Counted from the stretch's first letter, positions 1-11,048 are shown. The stretch: 34,729 nucleotides of DNA from Trachelipus rathkii (GCA_015478945.1 JABUQX010059962.1:1-34729), one strand, 5' to 3'. The notes: generated by a model not told the origin, from the sequence alone. A program made the numbers and translations.

Positions 1-379
1 AGAATAAACATATTTATCAAAGTTTTGCCGAGCTCTACAATCTACACGATATTATATGAAAGTTTGGAGAAGGATGGATATTGCAATGGCAAGTTGGCCA
101 GTTATCTTTTTCATACTAATTGAAGCAATGTATAATTACTGTATTAATCCATTACATGCACCTTTTGAAGGATAATTGGTAATTTTGCTTATTGTACATC
201 GATTAAACATTAGGTCTCCATTCTGCAGTTACTTCTTTCTGTGAGATCCTGATTACATTGGATCATTTTGTTTGCGCATATTTATTGCTTTTATAGAATT
301 GGGTTTTCCCCATTTAATGTGGTATTATAGATAATATGAATCTTGTAGATTTAGAGAGGGGACTCATTTATCTAGTGTA
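1..379. other. Left-edge sequence without recognisable feature
   Basis: No domain, repeat or RNA gene is recognisable. If the gypsy element continues, this would be the end of its polyprotein, its 3' untranslated part or its 3' LTR. I compared it by eye with the sequence just beyond gag (4920-5500) and found no matching LTR. Confidence 0.4.
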
Positions 380-1003
380 TTCCATTACCTTTTGTATTCA
401 TAGTCCTGCGGCTCTTGGTCATATGGAAGATAATGCTCTTCCATAGGAGGATGTGTCGAATTCTATATGCCATTATTCGCTAATGCTTCTTTTGTGTCCC
501 ATAAGTATGAGATATGCTGATGCATTATCGACAACTTTTTACTCCCCCGTAGCGATCGGGTGGTAGAATTCCTTCCATCTTCTTGTACAAAGGACTTTCC
601 TAAGATCCAGATTGCATTCCAGTGTAGTGTAACGCTCTCCACTCTGGCATCTTCCATATTGGGTCTAGAGCTCAATGAAGCTCTTCAATGTTCAATCTGT
701 TTGTGTTGGGTTCCACATTTGATTTGTGGCTCCTTCTTGTCAAGTTGTATGTGCTGCAATCGTTGCATGAATTTTTTCACAAAGTCTGTAATAACCGAGC
801 CTAAAAGACCTACTTGTTTTCTTTTTCTACGGCTGTTTTCTAATTTGACCGAATTATCTCGAATGCTAACCTTAGTGCATTTTTGTTCAATAAGTGGCCC
901 CAAATACTCAACAACTCGACGAACGAACTCGGCACTGTCGGACTGATGTAATCTCTCCTGAGTCTTGAAAAGTATAATCGGACATTGCTGCGCCGGTTGG
1001 GAG
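380..1003 (-). pseudogene. RT thumb/connection and RNase H remnant
   Basis: This continues the polyprotein after the active site. An open stretch at 1062-685 includes VVEYLGPLIEQK (about 925-885), the conserved strand found after the palm domain of gypsy elements, then DNSVKLENSRRKRKQVGLLG and LDKKEPQIKCGTQ, matching the connection that leads to RNase H. A second open stretch (675-463) gives VQEDGRN, GSKKLS and WDTKEAL, the usual RNase H landmarks, where the E of KEAL is a catalytic position. Below 463 the frame shifts and TYLYG and a DQEP-like stretch follow before similarity fades near 380. Nothing recognisable follows to the left edge, so the 3' end and any LTR are either decayed or outside the window. 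Confidence 0.8.
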
Positions 1004-1600
1004 GACGATAATATCGTCGATAAAAATTCGAATGTTAGTGTCCATACAGTAATATCGCGCATAGATTAAATGGGATCGGCATTAACCATACGATGGTATG
1101 GCTTAGATAATGAAGTGTGTCTCGTTCGAAAAACCTGTTTTTGACAATTCAGCTTTATTTATTCTCAGTACCCCTTGCAGTCAAGTTTTGTAATAAAATT
1201 CTTTGCAATTTGGTAACCAATTTGAGTAGTATCATTGGCTCAGATCAAGACGGATCCTATTCAGGCCCTGTAATCGAACACTTTTTATTCCGTCTTTTTT
1301 GGACAAGACAACAGTAAGAATATTGGACGTTGAGGGGACGATGAGCCATGTCTTATCATTATATGTTTCCTTTTCTTAACTCCGTCGCCGCGTCGTTAAA
1401 GAGTAATTTGTATCGGCTTAGCCTGATGAGGTGTCGTCGAAAGGTCTAATAGCATATAATGGTTTTATCGGTGCTTAGGCACACGTTAATAGATATCCCT
1501 TATGTTTCTTCAGGATTCCATTTAACTCTTCCTCATATCATCGGTTATGTCTGCGCTGATTTTAGTTAGCAATTTCTCCTTTCGCACCATTGTGGGGTCC
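960..1600 (-). pseudogene. Reverse transcriptase remnant with FIDDIIV active site
   Basis: This domain would copy element RNA into DNA. From high to low coordinate on the minus strand, the linker reads LTLVEMDPTMVRKEKLL (about 1605-1555). RLSRYKLLFND follows (1431-1387), then IRHG and IVPSTS (about 1365-1320), then QKKDGIK (about 1300-1280), matching the conserved KKDG finger motif. KAELSKTGFSNETHFI (about 1165-1115) and AMPYG-like residues precede the active site. The active site reads FIDDIIV at 1024-1004, the YxDD box with F in place of Y. The frame then shifts and continues into the thumb. All conserved blocks are present in the right order, so the domain call is strong. At least four frame changes make it non-functional as read. 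Confidence 0.85.
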
Positions 1601-1689
1601 ATTTCCACTAGAGTAAGACTCAGATTCTAGTGTCGTAGGATCATGCTGAAGCACTCATATTTCCGCCGGATTTGACCTCCTCTTCTCTC

Positions 1690-2900
1690 TTACTTTACTC
1701 TCTCACAATGTATGCTTCGCAGATTGATATGTAAGGTCTTAATCACAATCTCTGCCACTTTGAGATCTGTAAAATTGTCCTGTAATATTACTCTCACTGT
1801 ATGTGTGCCCATCTATGAACATCTTGTTGCCGAGGTGTAATAAACAAGAAGCTAATCTCCTACTTCCAGTGTCTGGCTTTGCCCTGCTATGTCATGTTAT
1901 TTGTCTGGCGAAATTGGGTTCGCTTAAATTCTATCTAGCAACTTAGAGTTTTGTTATTCTTCATCAAGCGAAAACATATCTATTTAAGTGTTGATCGTTG
2001 CTCTTCAGGATAATTTCCGCCGCTCAAATTTCATGAATAATTTGCATAGGACCTCGAACGTCCTACCATCAAGATTCGAATGGTGAGAACTGTGGAATCC
2101 TGGTGGAGCCCCTGTATGCAAATGATAATAGTGCTAATTGAACTTTATTGTCACTTCCTACTTGTTCACTGCACATTCTTTTGAGCATTCTCTTCAACGT
2201 TAAAACTTTTCAGTGAGGCCTTGACTCATTTGGTGGTAAATGCTGGAAAATTTCTGCTTGATGTAACATTCTTTGTACAATCTCCATTAAACGTGCAGAA
2301 TGTAAGTCTACTCACATTGTCCAACTGAGGATTTCTTTTGTACAACCAACTCGAAAATGAACCAGACTTTCCGTCTACTTTCTGGGCTACCTTTAGCGTC
2401 ACAGTCAGATAGCGCGAAATGGCACACTAAGCGTCAGGAAATTACTTGGTGTCCTGGAAGATCTGGTAATTGATCCAATGCAGGTGATGTCCATCTTTTG
2501 AAATGGCTCGTATATGTGATTTGGGCACTGAGGTATCCTCTCATACTGACCTTCGGGCATCTATCTGGCTATTTTGAGAGTAACATGCTTAGTTTACGTC
2601 TGAATATTCGGTCATAAGAAAGTTGGTAATTTTACCCATAGTCTTCATTACCCTGATTGATCCACGAAGATTATCGTGCGCATCTCTGATCTAGCTTCTG
2701 ATAACTCCTTCGGTACGACAAAGTAACCTTCTTTGGTTCTTAAATCTTTTTAAATAACACACCGTTCTTTACTGCATACTTGTTTTCTCCTTTTCCACTG
2801 ACCTCCATACCCTCTGTAGAGTGACGTCATCTTTCTGTTTACTTTTAAGTCTCTTCCGATCGTTAATGCCGGTCTTGAACTTCATACATGGATTATATTC
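1690..2900 (-). pseudogene. Integrase remnant (zinc-binding, core and C-terminal parts)
   Basis: Integrase inserts the element cDNA into host DNA. On the minus strand, a lead-in around 2880-2740 gives KYAVKNGVLFKK, typical of the segment ahead of gypsy integrases. The zinc-binding region follows: DNLRGS (about 2680-2662), then TMGKITNF and YSDV (2648-2593), then SQI.ARRSV (about 2570-2540). The core begins with FQKMDI (about 2500-2485), where D is the likely first catalytic residue. It ends with a YHHQMSQGLTEKF-like stretch (2244-2201), where the E is in the place of the catalytic glutamate. The second catalytic D is not clear. The C-terminal part shows FAYRG, FSPFE and RGPMQIIHEI (2152-2031), then a SRAKPDTG stretch (1895-1859). 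The element therefore has its integrase upstream of its reverse transcriptase. Frames are broken throughout. Confidence 0.75.
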
Positions 2901-3402
2901 CCCTTCACCACACTACAACACCCTTTCCAGAACTTCTGCGTGTGACGTCTATGTACCTCCTCAATCTCATCATCTTCAAGAGCGCACGATCTTTTCATAA
3001 AGACCCACTTTCGTTCTTTATCGATGTTCTTCTTGACATCATCCATTCTCTTCATGTGTCTTCAACATCTATTAATAGATAGTTTAGGGGATCAACTTCT
3101 CTTTTCCCTGACGTCATTTTCAGGTGAACATTTGCACCCAGTCATCACTTTTAGTGATGGTTCCATGGTGTGCCGCGTACTATCTTTATAACCTGATGTC
3201 AAACCGATTTGTGCGAGGGGGGGGGTGGGTGGGTACGTGTGTTGCCTCTGTGGAAGACTCACCCTGCCACTTGCCATTTCAATTTGATTGTTTGGTTAGT
3301 GTTCTGTGAACCTTCTTCAGCGCTCTCAGCGATGGGGAACAGCATACTTCTAATGTTATGCTCGACCTCTACTTTACGAGGCCTCGATCACAGTACGTCG
3401 AT

Positions 3403-3624
3403 TCAAGCGAGATTTAGCCCTGAACTTATGGCAATGCCTTTGACATTCCCGATACAATCATATATCAACCTTCCGAAGGCGTGGTTCATCCCTACTAATA
3501 GGGTATCACAACATTTTGATCTGATATTGCTAAGCGTGAGCTGATCACGTACAGGTCCAACAACTATCTCATGTGTTTTTCTACATAACATACATTTCGA
3601 CAAACTTTTGCCCCCGCACAACAC
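3403..3624 (-). pseudogene. Possible retropepsin-type protease remnant
   Basis: This lies between gag and integrase, where a retroelement aspartic protease is expected. The minus strand has an open frame of 73 codons. It contains DTLLVGMNHAFG followed by LIYDCIGNVKG, which loosely resembles the C-terminal protease stretch of related gypsy elements, where a valine/glycine-rich strand is followed by a GND-type motif. The catalytic DTG or DSG triad was not found; it should lie between about 3625 and 3880, where frames are scrambled. Position is the main argument and the residue match is weak, so this is tentative. The sequence between 3092 and 3403 holds no recognisable domain but includes a G run (3219-3227) that may mark an indel-prone site. 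Confidence 0.35.
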
Positions 3625-3879
3625 TTACTTCATCCTACTATTCTCTCGGAGGGTTTTGACTTTAAACCATTCACCGCCCATAGCGTACAGTATGGTTGTG
3701 TACGTTTCGTCTTTTTCACTTCGTGTATTTCATAGGAGCCTCGGCCTTCACTTGAGTTAGTTAGGGCTTCGTTGCCTGTTATTAGAGACTCGCGGACGCT
3801 CCCTTGTGCTCTTTATTTCTTCGGCTTTTTGCCCTTCCTAGATTATTTTGTCCCCTAGTATCGTATTGTTGAAATATAG

Positions 3880-4990
3880 GAGGGGCTCGAAAATGCCTTG
3901 AGCGATCCCTTCTTGACACTTAAAGCACGTGGCACTTCTCTCGGCTCACTGCTACTGCGACGATAGTTCTGTCTGTCGCCGCTCCCACCTCCGATCTGCT
4001 TTCATTGTTAGTCGCTCTCGATGCATGTTGGTTGCTACTTTTCTGATTACCATTCGTAGAGTACCATTTGCCTTTTTGTCTATATTAATATTATTATGTG
4101 TGGCTTTTCAACGTGGATTGGATTTGCGTGTGACATTAGCTGGACCTCAAAGGATGTGCTTCCATGTATTCCTTACGAACAAGTTTATATCTTCTTCTGG
4201 TGCTTCTTCTTCGACTCCTTAAATTGTTGCCTGAGTTTTTTTGAACCGTATTCAATATACTTATCCACCGAGTAAAAATTCGACCTATATAACAGGTTAG
4301 GTTAATTCGCTGCTGTTAACCACTTTTGAAGAGCTTTCAAATTCTCTGTATTAAACTCTAGGATTACATCTCCGTAGAGTTATAAGTTTATACTGCTCCT
4401 GTTCTCTTTTGAATCTTGTTTACCAGTACGTCAAGTAGTATCTAATATTCCTTCAAAAAGTAGCACCGACTACTAGTGATGCACATTCAACTGTTGTTAA
4501 AAAACCTCCTAAAATTGTGCTTCGCTTTCATAGGGATATCGTCGCCTCTTGTTGCTCCAACATTACAGATATCTTCAATTGGTTTTCCTTCGTCGAAGAA
4601 AGGAAGCTTCAACTTCGAATACTTATTAGCATGGGAAGCATTATTGCTGCTTCTGAGCATTTTGTGATGCTATCACTGCGTCATGTTGCGTGTTTTCTTA
4701 GCACAAGCTTCATCTGAGCCCTTTCTTTTTCTGGCATCTCGTGCATCTTTTACCGCTCTACCTTCAACTTGCCTTCCAGTTCGAGTTTGGCTTTCTCTTT
4801 TCGCTCCCAACTATTTTTCCTCTACAACGCAGCAGAAGAAGCAGCAATTGAGGTTATATGTTTTCGTCTTCCAAATTCATGCAGCTATTTTGTTGTTCGA
4901 GCGCAGCTTCTGAGCCGCCGGCTTTTTAGTAGGCAGTGATTTCTTCACACTAAACTCATCCTACTTCCACATCTCCATAACAGCATTAGT
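3880..4990 (-). pseudogene. gag: gag remnant: coiled coil, capsid-like segment and zinc knuckle
   Basis: Gag would form the particle that packages element RNA. The minus strand first gives a charged, helix-forming stretch rich in K and E (about 4815-4675, including KEKAKLELEGKLKVER). A segment reading KLKLPFFDEGKPIED follows (4614-4567), resembling the conserved start of gypsy-type capsid domains. Further on, RKEYMEAHPLR (4183-4145) resembles the end of the capsid helical region. A basic, S/N/R-rich linker leads to CFKCQEG (about 3934-3887), the first half of a CCHC zinc knuckle; the H and second C are lost at an indel. The domain order is as expected for gag. The start codon is uncertain: candidates lie near 4990, but the upstream frame is broken. 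Apparent plus-strand reading frames across this stretch are antisense shadows. Confidence 0.65.
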
Positions 4991-5049
4991 GTAGCATATT
5001 AGTATTTGTTATTATACAAAACAATTAGAAATAATTGTTTCCTACAGAG

Positions 5050-6594
5050 TCATCAAAGCGCACGAATACAATCCTGTTTCTAGCCTGAAATTTTTGAAAT
5101 TTAGCTTCAAAACTCTATGAAAAAAAATTTCTAACCGCAAAATTACAAATATATAATAGTAAATAATAAATATATTATGATAATATTTATATATATTATA
5201 TATTATTTATATATATTATATTATATTATATATTATATTATATATAATATATATAAATTATAGTATTATATTATAAATATATATAGGTATATAATACCAG
5301 TTTACACAATCTGCAATAAAATTTGACACCCAAAATCTTACGGAACTATGTTTTACCTATAGAACTCAAACAGAGGAGAATTGTGAATTCTGGGAAACCA
5401 CTATTTCGCTCCGCTTAATTTTGCAAACTTATGCTCTATCACAATATTAATAATATATAGTATATATATATTAATATTAGATTAATATATATATAAAATA
5501 TATATGATATATATAAAATTATTAAATATAGTATGTTATAATACATATCATATTAGATAACAGTATTAAATAATTAATTAAAAAAATAAATAATATATAA
5601 ATACTATAAAATCCCAACCAATACCTAACCTGGTGTAGCGCTAACAAGTGAGATAGAAACACGGTCTTTTTGCTCATTTTCCAAAAATATTTGGAAATAC
5701 AAGTTTTGTTATACCACAATACGCCAGAAAATTAAATACTTTACTTCACAAAGCAATAATCCCAATCACAATTTGACAGTTAAATAAAAACAACAAACAA
5801 TATCAACTTATACCATATATCAACAACTGAAATATAAGTTACAACATCTTGAACATGAGTTTGGCATGGTTTAACAAACGACTGTACTAACTGAGTTAAA
5901 TATGCAATAAAATAGCATTATACTCACTCCAATCATCTGACGGAGGAGGTGGATTGAATGAAATGTTCTGATATAATTATCACACAGGTATATCCCAATA
6001 TTTATTAATGTAGGGTGTTGGTTAAAAAGTATATTAAATATCTGCTAACTACTCTCGAACTGATGAACAAATCCTTTGGCCAGGCCCCCGTGACAATCAA
6101 TCAACTTTAAACACTATTTCGATGCCAAACTGTATTGTAACAGTATCAGCTCCTGCTAAGTGGACTATGGCCTGTGAATATTGAAGTGCACTCAATAGTT
6201 ACAACTCACCAACTATCTTTTAAGAACCACTTCAAGTGAACAACGGTTGGCGAGTTCTTTGTCTTTATTGTGAACAGTTCAGTCAATTTTTTTTATCAGG
6301 AAGCATAACCTTTTTTGTGAGCAATCTTTCAATCGCGAAACCCGTCTTTAAGAGTCAAGAATAGCTTAAGACTTAAATTAGTTGGTACGTTTGATAGATA
6401 ATGAAAAGTAAAATTTTAATAAATGTCAGTAAAGTCATATATTTTAGAAAATAATTCTTTAATAAAAAAATAATATATAGAATGAATGTTACAACTAATT
6501 TTATAAGTCCATTCTACATGTATCGAAGTCTGGGGTTTCGACATACATGTCGCATGCCACATGAATTTCGAGTACTAGTACTAAGTTATAGTAT

Positions 6595-6634
<40 letters not shown>

Positions 6635-6670
6635 ATATAATATATATATTATATAATAATAATAATATCT

Positions 6671-6701
<31 letters not shown>

Positions 6702-8467
6702 GTATATATATATATATATATATATATATTATCATAATTAATATTATATATATAAGTATATTGGAGGCAAAAAATATTACATCAAAAATTCGGCTAAAAA
6801 AAATCAGATATTTTTTAATATTATCTAAAAAAAATAAATCAAATATCAACACTAAATACTTTACAATGATATTTTATAAATTTTCATAATTTATATAATA
6901 AATATATATAAATGATTGTTAGTAGTATGTAAAATATAAAAATAGCAAATTATACTAACAAAAATATAGACAATTGACTTTAGCGAAATTAAAGTCATCG
7001 GTCGCTTGACACATAAATAGTTTTAGTATAATTTATAAGAAACATCATTTTCAGTGTGAAATATGATATGCAAATCCATGATTAAAGTATAGACTAACCT
7101 ATATTAATTAGAGTAATTAATTAATCTTAATTTCAAATAAACAGAGAAGTGACTTTTGGCATTTCAATCGTGATAAAAGAATATTAAATTTTCATCTTAA
7201 AAGCACTTATATTTTAACTTACAAGAATCTTACCATATTAAAAAAAATACACCTGACAATAAATACCTTCCTGTAGTGATATATGGTAACACGCAGACAC
7301 AAGCATTTGCAACGCATTCAAGAACGATGCTTTTTAAAAGCCATGCAAATTTAAAATAAACACATTATTATTTAAACATCAGATTAAAACACATTAGTTA
7401 CAAAAAATTAAGCTCAGATATCACATTGAAAATATAATATCCATTTACATTAGAAAATTACTACAATATTTACATAAATATAAATAAGACACTCCACTAT
7501 ATAAGATATTTACACTAAAAATATATAAAATTGATCAGCGAATTATGACGTAACAACTGCCTGATAAGAATGAAAGAAAAAGTATCCTGGTTATTTTAAC
7601 TATTATACAAATTCGTCAATCAGTTTACGCTTAATCATCCAATCAAATTTAATGTAAATATATTTAATAAAAGATGTATCACTTATTAGTTTGTAGAAAA
7701 ACAATGTATATTTAACTTTAGAAACTAAATTGTAATTTCTCGTACAATTGAAGCTCGTTCCACAGAATACATTTCTCCTAAATCGAAACATAAAAGCAAT
7801 GCCATGAATTGTGAGCTCACATATATTAAATATAAATAATTTTCATACACATTAATATATATAAAATAATATAGTATGTATATATATATAATATATATAT
7901 ATTATAATGATTATTTAAGATATATAATATATATATTATATTATATATAATATATAGATATATATATATATATAAAAAACCAATTATAAGAAAAAATTGA
8001 TATTTCTTTCAGTTTCAATATATAATATACATAATAGTAATAATAAGGATATAATATAATTAAATAATATAATAATATAATAATTAATCAATAATAGTAT
8101 ATATTTTTAATGTTTGTGAATGACAACCAATTCAAGGAACTTTAAGCTTTTTAAAGTGATAGCTCGAGAAACATTTTCAGTTGGCTGTCTTTATATGATT
8201 GCAAATAGTTAAATAATTTTCTGACGAGTCCTCTCGCAGAACAATATCATAGGAACAAGGAGTATATGACAAATGATAGAGATATGCATGGCAATGTTGG
8301 CCATTAGTTTACAATACATAAATGAAGAATCAATGAAGTTATAAACTTCCCAATAAATTTATATATATATAATAAGTTATTATATATATATTATAATATA
8401 TATAATATAATTATATATAGAATATATTATTATATTTATATAATAGATTATTATATAATAATATTGA
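5050..8467. other. AT-rich intergenic DNA with AT arrays, no gene seen
   Basis: I find no coding similarity on either strand. Imperfect (AT)n arrays occur at about 5160-5290, 5445-5520, 6595-6745, 7855-7975 and 8360-8465. The sequence between them is 65-75% AT by eye and carries only short open stretches with biased composition (for example minus 5719-5522 and 7791-7603) that resemble nothing known. Confidence 0.6.
6595..6745. repeat. (AT)n microsatellite, phase-slipped
   Basis: This is almost pure alternating T and A, interrupted by extra T or A bases that shift the phase (TATATTATATA). It is typical of the AT arrays found throughout the window and can form cruciforms. The small minus-strand open frame in it (rich in I and Y) is a repeat artefact. 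Confidence 0.95.
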
Positions 8468-9044
8468 AAATCCTGACCTCTAATGTATTTTCACCATGCT
8501 AGGATACGAATCCTGACCTTGCAGAAGAAGCGTGCATGTGGTTTGACCATTAGGCTATCGACGAGACAAAAGATAAAGTACCGAGAATTCTTCTAACTGT
8601 CCAAGAAGACATTAACTCGGTTCTGCCCGTCGCACTCGTAATCGTAGGGGCCAAACAGGGGTAACCGCGATGGTGAGTAATAATACAAGACCGGGGGGTT
8701 TATTATGTTATAATGAATGTCAATTATCCTCTGCAATCAATTAATTTGTCATTTGTAAGTAATATCCCTATGGTTTTCAGCTCATGCTATGGTACTACGA
8801 TACTGGACCTTGCAGAGTGACTCGGCAGATGTGGTTTGAGCACTTACGCACGACGAGATAAAAGAGAAACCGAGAATACTTCTAACTGGTGCGCATAGAA
8901 GAAGCATTTACTACTTTCCTCCTCCCGCTCTGCAGTTCGTAATGCGTAGGGCAAGACAGGGTAGCTGGCATGTGGAATAATTAAAGCCAGAACGGGGGTT
9001 TTATAGTATATAATGAAGCAATAGCCTGGCAATTCAAATTTTGA
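8468..9044 (-). repeat. Two tandem copies of a ~295 bp tRNA-like repeat, minus orientation
   Basis: Two units sit head to tail with a period of about 293-295 bp; for example, ACCTTGCAG occurs at 8515 and 8808. The reverse complement of each matches the plus-strand units to the right. In sense orientation the unit runs from a TTGATGCAGGG start, through a roughly 180 bp body that includes CGGTTTCTCTTTGTCTCG, to an A-box-like element (sites around 8546-8557 and 8841-8850) and a TCAGGATTCGTATCCTAGC segment resembling a tRNA T-arm. It ends in AATAATTAGGGGTATTACAAA. The A-box to B-box spacing of about 45 bases fits a tRNA-derived promoter. The unit is moderately GC-rich against its AT-rich surroundings. 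Frames through it are not coding. Confidence 0.85.
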
Positions 9045-9770
9045 ATTTGTCGGTGTCGTCGCGGTATTGGCAATATCACATGCAGCTCATCTGCAAGGGT
9101 CCAGGAAATTGTTCCTAGCAGGGGTAAAATACGATTCAGGAGGTATTACAAATTTGATGCAGGGTATTGCATTTCACTTTATACATAATTAACGCCCGTC
9201 TTGTATTATATGTCACGCATGCGCGGCCTAGCGGTTGCTGTTTGCCTTGTTCGTAGTGCGACGCGGGGAGGATACCGTAGTATTCTGTTTCTTGGTCAGT
9301 AGATAGTGCTCGTTTCTCTTTGTCTCGCTCGTTAGCGTAGTGGGTCAAACACATGCACCTCTTGCAATGGGTCAGGAATCGTGATGTCCTAGCATGGGTG
9401 AATGAATAATTAGGGGTATTACAAATACAGTGTGGTTGATGCAGGTTTATGCATTTACGTTATTACATATTGCGCAGAACAATACCTCCTGGTCTGGTTT
9501 ATATTCAAGCTGTGTGTGGCCGGTAACCATCTGTTTGGCCTAACGTTCCGAAGTGCGAGCGGGCAGGAACCGTAGTAATGCTCTTGTTGGACAGTTGAAG
9601 TATTCTCGGTTTCTCTTTGTTTCGTCGTAGCGTAAGTGTTTTCATACACATGCACGGTGCTCGCATCTGCAGGTCCAGGGATGTGTATTAGGCATGTGAA
9701 CAATAATTAGGGGTATTTACAATATATTACAGAATTTGATTGCAGGGTAATGCATTTTTTACTTATATAT
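9045..9770 (+). repeat. One partial and two full copies of the ~295 bp tRNA-like repeat, plus orientation
   Basis: The array switches strand near 9041-9046. A partial unit starts in mid-unit at TTTGTCGG (9045) and runs to about 9150. Two full units follow, marked by TTGAT starts at 9154, 9436 and 9736, where a third begins and stops. A-box-like elements read TAGCGTAGTGG at 9333-9343 and TAGCGTAAGTG at 9628-9638. About 45 bases downstream comes the T-arm-like GGTCAGGAATCGTGATGTCC, then CTAGCATGGGTGAATGAATAATTAGGGGTATTACAAA in pieces. This could be a tRNA-derived SINE that has become tandem, or a satellite that captured a tRNA-like segment. An (AT)n array begins at once after 9770. Two minus-strand open stretches here (9354-9136 and 9703-9455) are accidental. 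Confidence 0.85.
9333..9400 (+). promoter_or_regulatory. Candidate RNA polymerase III internal promoter (A and B boxes) in repeat copy
   Basis: TAGCGTAGTGG fits the tRNA A-box consensus TRGYNNAGYGG-type pattern. About 45 bases further, CAGGAATCGTGATGTCCTAGC resembles a degenerate B box and T-arm; the minus-strand copy at about 8500-8515 reads GGATTCGTATCC, closer to GGTTCGANNCC. The boxes and spacing are seen directly; transcription is not shown. Confidence 0.45.
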
Positions 9771-11010
9771 ATTATATGAAATCTATATATACTATATATA
9801 TATGAATATATAATATATTATATATATCTTTATGATATTATATAGTTATAGATATCTTATTATAAATAATATAAATTCACTTGATTTGTAGATCAAACAA
9901 AAATACCCTAAAATCAATTCTGCAATTTGTATGCGAAATAATCGAGTGGCCTTTTGTCTCATTTATATCAATTGATTTTTCCTTGCCTAGTCCGGCTGAT
10001 TACAGTGATCTAAGTTTTCTTATACAAGCGTCATTTTTCTAAGTATTTTTGCAATGTCTAATTCCTTCATATATAGTATATATAATATACTATTTTGATA
10101 TATATAATATATATATATAAATAAAGAAAAAGTGATGATAAATTTATATAATATAAGCTATTTTACTTAGATATTTTATATTTATTTATATTTATGGTAT
10201 ATTTATTTATAACATATATATTGTATATATGTATATATATATATATATAGCTACTGTTATTAATTTATATATATATATAATATTATATATATATGTAAGT
10301 ATATATTATATATATATTATATATATATATAAATATATATTAGTATATAGTATATTATATATATGATATATATATATATTATATATATTAATATATTATA
10401 GTTGTGTAATATTATATTAGATATTATATATTATAGTAGTATATATATAGTATAGTAGCTATATAGTATTATATATATATATATATATATATTAATATAT
10501 ATTATGATATATATGATAATATATATATATAGTATATTATTCTCACACAACACACACACACCTCTTACACAAAAATCAAACCAAGCTAGTACAAGCACAT
10601 TTTCTTTGTGTGTCCTAGTACAATTGTTAATTATAAATATTCAAGAACGAATGTTGCTGTTGATACAATTGGGTGGTGATGATTAGATATATTAGCTATA
10701 TATACAGTTATATAATTCTGTAGGTCGTAAAAAAATTGTTAACATTGGTTTATTTATGGAAAATAATTATTATCTTATAGTAGATTTAATCTTTTAAAAA
10801 GACTCAATTTTTTTAAATGCAGTGGACATAATTAATTAGTGTTATTAAAAACTTATCCTACTATATATATAATTATATATATAGTATGTATATATTATAT
10901 TATATATATATATATTATTATAGTAATAATTATAGTAAATTTATTAATATATTGTAATTTAAATTGAAAGTTAAGAGGTTGAAAAAACTTCAATTATAAC
11001 TAAGGAGATT
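9770..11010. other. AT-rich DNA dominated by AT arrays
   Basis: Imperfect AT arrays lie at about 9765-9850, 10070-10115, 10190-10545 and 10860-10925, with a short (CA)n at 10545-10562. The unique sequence between (9890-10060 and 10560-10860) shows no coding similarity. The open stretch at 10504-10686 begins inside an AT array and is not convincing. Confidence 0.65.
10190..10545. repeat. Long imperfect (AT)n array
   Basis: About 350 bp are almost wholly T and A, mainly alternating but with frequent TAT/ATT phase slips and short interruptions such as AGCTACTG. It ends in a short CA tract. Confidence 0.95.
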
Positions 11011-11011
11011 A

Positions 11012-11048
11012 AGAAGAGAGAGAGAGAAAGAAGAGAAGAGAAAAAAAG

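Larger units (their letters stand above)
1..5050 (-). mobile_element. Degraded Ty3/gypsy-type LTR retrotransposon with Gmr1-like gene order
   Basis: Reading the minus strand in three shifting frames gives, from high to low coordinate, a gag-like region (about 4990-3880), a possible protease (3624-3403), an integrase (about 2900-1690), a reverse transcriptase (about 1600-960) and RNase H (about 960-380). Frames break every 20-60 codons, so nothing is intact. The integrase C-terminus and the start of the reverse transcriptase are only about 200 bp apart, with no gag, protease or LTR between them, so they look like one polyprotein in the order integrase then reverse transcriptase. The domain motifs are gypsy-like, and this combination is known for the Gmr1 lineage of Ty3/gypsy elements. 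No LTR pair, primer binding site or target duplication could be identified. The 3' part may run off the left edge. The family call is strong; the lineage call is inference from gene order. Confidence 0.8.

Noticed and set aside
560..946. 128-codon plus-strand frame
   Set aside because: It is exactly antisense to the RT thumb and RNase H region, which has clear conserved residues on the minus strand.
380..2900. Ty1/copia identity for the left element, based on integrase-before-RT order
   Set aside because: The RT block FIDDIIV, the VEYLG strand, KKDG, the RNase H words and the integrase FSPFE/RGP words are all gypsy-type.
380..2900. Two separate gypsy elements fused by chance
   Set aside because: The gap between integrase and RT is too short for gag, protease or LTRs, and the linker resembles normal sequence ahead of RT. 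It is not fully excluded without other copies.
3209..4913. Several plus-strand open frames (3209-3544, 3929-4222, 4476-4913)
   Set aside because: They are antisense to the gag/protease part of the minus-strand retroelement and show no motif of their own.
1..5500. LTR pair for the left element
   Set aside because: No direct repeat between the left edge and 4920-5500 could be found by eye.
9333..9400. Functional tRNA gene
   Set aside because: The B box is degenerate, no cloverleaf with an acceptor stem can be drawn, and the segment is part of a tandem repeat.
8844..9703. Three minus-strand frames of 62-82 codons
   Set aside because: They fall inside the tRNA-like repeat units, are not conserved between units and have no known motif.
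8468..9770. CRISPR array
   Set aside because: The repeats are about 295 bp, imperfect and change strand, and there are no short identical repeats with unique spacers. The sequence is eukaryotic in character.
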